A stretch of DNA of 64,000 nt, taken from positions 2,074,001 through 2,138,000 of the forward strand of contig NZ_JABTEZ010000001.1 in NCBI RefSeq assembly GCF_015711605.1, given 5' to 3'. Origin of the DNA: Planomonospora sp. ID67723 (lineage in GTDB: Bacteria; Actinomycetota; Actinomycetes; Streptosporangiales; Streptosporangiaceae). The position numbers were made by a program, and so were the translations under genes. Under the pieces are notes generated by a model. That model made no database searches, was not told the DNA's origin, and saw only the letters and a program-made list of their open reading frames with translations. Shown in pieces: positions 62,972 to 64,000 of the stretch. The stretch's first letter is position 1. The number at the start of each line of letters is the position of its first letter.

Positions 62972-62995
62972 CGGGACCGCCCGGAGGGGACGGGG
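62832..62995. repeat. 59-bp imperfect direct repeat at the polymerase/flippase junction
   Basis: Copies at 62832-62890 and 62937-62995, 105 bases apart, share CGGTGCCGGCCG, GGGCGG, TTGGC, CCGCCCGGAGGGGACGG and differ at about nine positions. The right copy contains the flippase GTG and polymerase stop. They encode the repeated KPPxGRHR motif of the flippase N-terminus. Confidence 0.85.
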
Positions 62996-64000
62996 ACGGG
63001 GGAGCCGGCCCCGGTCCGGGAACGGGAGGCAGCACCGGCGCCGGGAGCGGCCGGAGCACCGCCGGCCCGGGGGCCGGCCGCGGTGGCCCACCACAGGGTG
63101 ATCCCCAGCATCACGGACATGACCAGCGTCGGCGGGCCGCCGATGTCGGAGTAGGCGAAGTCGGTGAGTTGCCAGGTGAGGAAGCCCACCGCGGTCAGGC
63201 CCGCCGCACGGCCGGAGAAGGACCGGGTACGGCCGGCGCGCCGGACCGACCAGATCGTCAGACATCCGAAGAAGAGGCAGAAGGCGGTGACGCCCACGAG
63301 ACCCTGCTCGCTGAGCACGAGGAGGTACATGTTGTGCGGGGAGAGCAGCGGTTGCCGCTGGAAGCCGTTGACCGGGTCGGCGGTGTCGCTCCCCGACGAC
63401 AGGTGGACGGGGGCGTGGGAGTCGCGCAGCGCGGGGAACCTCCTCGGGCCCGCCCCGGTGACGGGGTGGTCCCGCCAGATTCCGGCGGCGGCCTCCCACA
63501 GGCCGTAGCGGTCGCTGACGGATCGGTCCGGTGCGGTGATCGACGAGCCGATCGAGGAGATCCGCTGCCCGATGGTGTGCGATCCCGCGGTGTCCGACCC
63601 GGAGCCCGGCATGAGAGCCGTCGCGCCGGCGAACAGCACGCAGGCGGCCGCGACCGGCAGGCCGGCGCGGGCCGCGGCCCGCGGGCCGTGCACGACCAGA
63701 ATGGCGAGCGCGGCGCACAGTACCGCCAGCCACGTGCCCCGGCTCAGCGACAGGACCAGCGCCGGCGCCAGCAGGGCCGCCGCGGCCAGCGCCGCCGCCC
63801 GTCGCCGGCCGCGCAGGGCCAGGCCGAGCGCGAGCAGGACGATCAGCCCGTAGCTGGTGACCGTCGCCATGCCCATGACGCCGGTGGCGCCGAAGGTGCC
63901 GACCGCCCGGATGTTCTCTCCCGCGTAGGAGGCGCCCGTCCCGCTGAGGGCCTGCCAGGAGCCGACCGCTCCCTGGAGCAGGGCGGCCCCGGCGACCGCG
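62968..64000 (-). CDS. O-antigen polymerase/ligase (Wzy/WaaL-type), C-terminal part
   Basis: Open through the right edge; the start lies beyond 64000. At least 344 codons visible. Membrane helices with YGLIVLLALGLAL, AALAAAALLAPALVLSLSRGTW and LAVLCAALAILVV, then the large external loop of O-antigen ligases with DRYGLWEAAAGIWRDHPVTGAGPRRFP and SPHNMYLLVLSEQGLVGV (conserved HN), and last helices LVMSVMLGITLWWA. It polymerises or ligates undecaprenyl-linked glycans outside. First visible gene of the operon running leftward to 57570. Confidence 0.9.
   Translation of the reverse strand, partial: AVAGAALLQGAVGSWQALSGTGASYAGENIRAVGTFGATGVMGMATVTSYGLIVLLALGLALRGRRRAAALAAAALLAPALVLSLSRGTWLAVLCAALAILVVHGPRAAARAGLPVAAACVLFAGATALMPGSGSDTAGSHTIGQRISSIGSSITAPDRSVSDRYGLWEAAAGIWRDHPVTGAGPRRFPALRDSHAPVHLSSGSDTADPVNGFQRQPLLSPHNMYLLVLSEQGLVGVTAFCLFFGCLTIWSVRRAGRTRSFSGRAAGLTAVGFLTWQLTDFAYSDIGGPPTLVMSVMLGITLWWATAAGPRAGGAPAAPGAGAASRSRTGAGSPVPVPSGRSR

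Overview
The window is high-GC DNA with strong G/C third-position bias, many GTG starts, 4-bp GTGA/ATGA gene overlaps, TANNNT -10 elements placed 6-9 bases before start codons (leaderless genes), and a gene set (mtrA-mtrB-lpqB, hpf, secA, Rv3235-like, DasR/PTS) typical of Actinomycetota. Overall content suggests an actinomycete of the Streptosporangiaceae type; the genus is inference. No tRNA, rRNA, CRISPR array, transposase or origin was seen.

Layout. 1-6.5 kb: 3' end of S-adenosylhomocysteinase, a DUF305 lipoprotein, a secreted LVIVD-repeat protein, divergent leaderless RDD and SpoIIM-like membrane proteins, and an M48 protease. 6.6-12.3 kb: a leftward operon DUF7847-like membrane protein > DUF4129 > DUF4350 > MoxR > DUF58, interrupted before moxR by two perfect 68-bp repeats that form a chain of overlapping mini-ORFs. 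12.7-17.7 kb: mtrA-mtrB-lpqB and comF. 17.7-25.1 kb: a structured RNA leader (probable raiA-motif RNA) before hpf, a NarL-type regulator, an AlkX/YcaQ-type glycosylase, a small membrane protein, secA and an Rv3235-like gene.

25.3-33.1 kb: a compact N-acetylglucosamine phosphotransferase locus: two tandem EIIC permeases, a DasR-like GntR regulator, a SIS-domain GlcN-6-P deaminase candidate, EIIB, EIIA, HPr and enzyme I, with several dre-like palindromes including a perfect 22-bp one between dasR and the deaminase gene. 33.2-37.4 kb: a lipoprotein NagZ-type glycosidase, three separate HAD-fold proteins and a DUF6912 protein. GlcNAc release, uptake, phosphorylation and deamination are therefore encoded side by side.

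37.4-43 kb: a MecA_N-type penicillin-binding protein divergent from a LysR regulator, which is overlapped by a serine hydrolase with class A beta-lactamase motifs but no Glu166 and no signal peptide; then acetoacetate-CoA ligase and a MATE transporter remnant. 43-52 kb is accessory: an archaeal-type ATPase behind a strong operator-like dyad, an HxlR regulator divergent from a reductase-SnoaL fusion, a GNAT, a secreted GH114 protein, a membrane protein and a two-component system whose kinase carries a 15-bp minisatellite. 52-64 kb: a Tat-exported berberine-bridge-type oxidase, a flavin monooxygenase and ATP-grasp pair, and a Wzx/Wzy-type exopolysaccharide cluster (GH26, two GT4, Wzz-like, polysaccharide deacetylase, MurJ/Wzx flippase, O-antigen polymerase/ligase running off the right edge).
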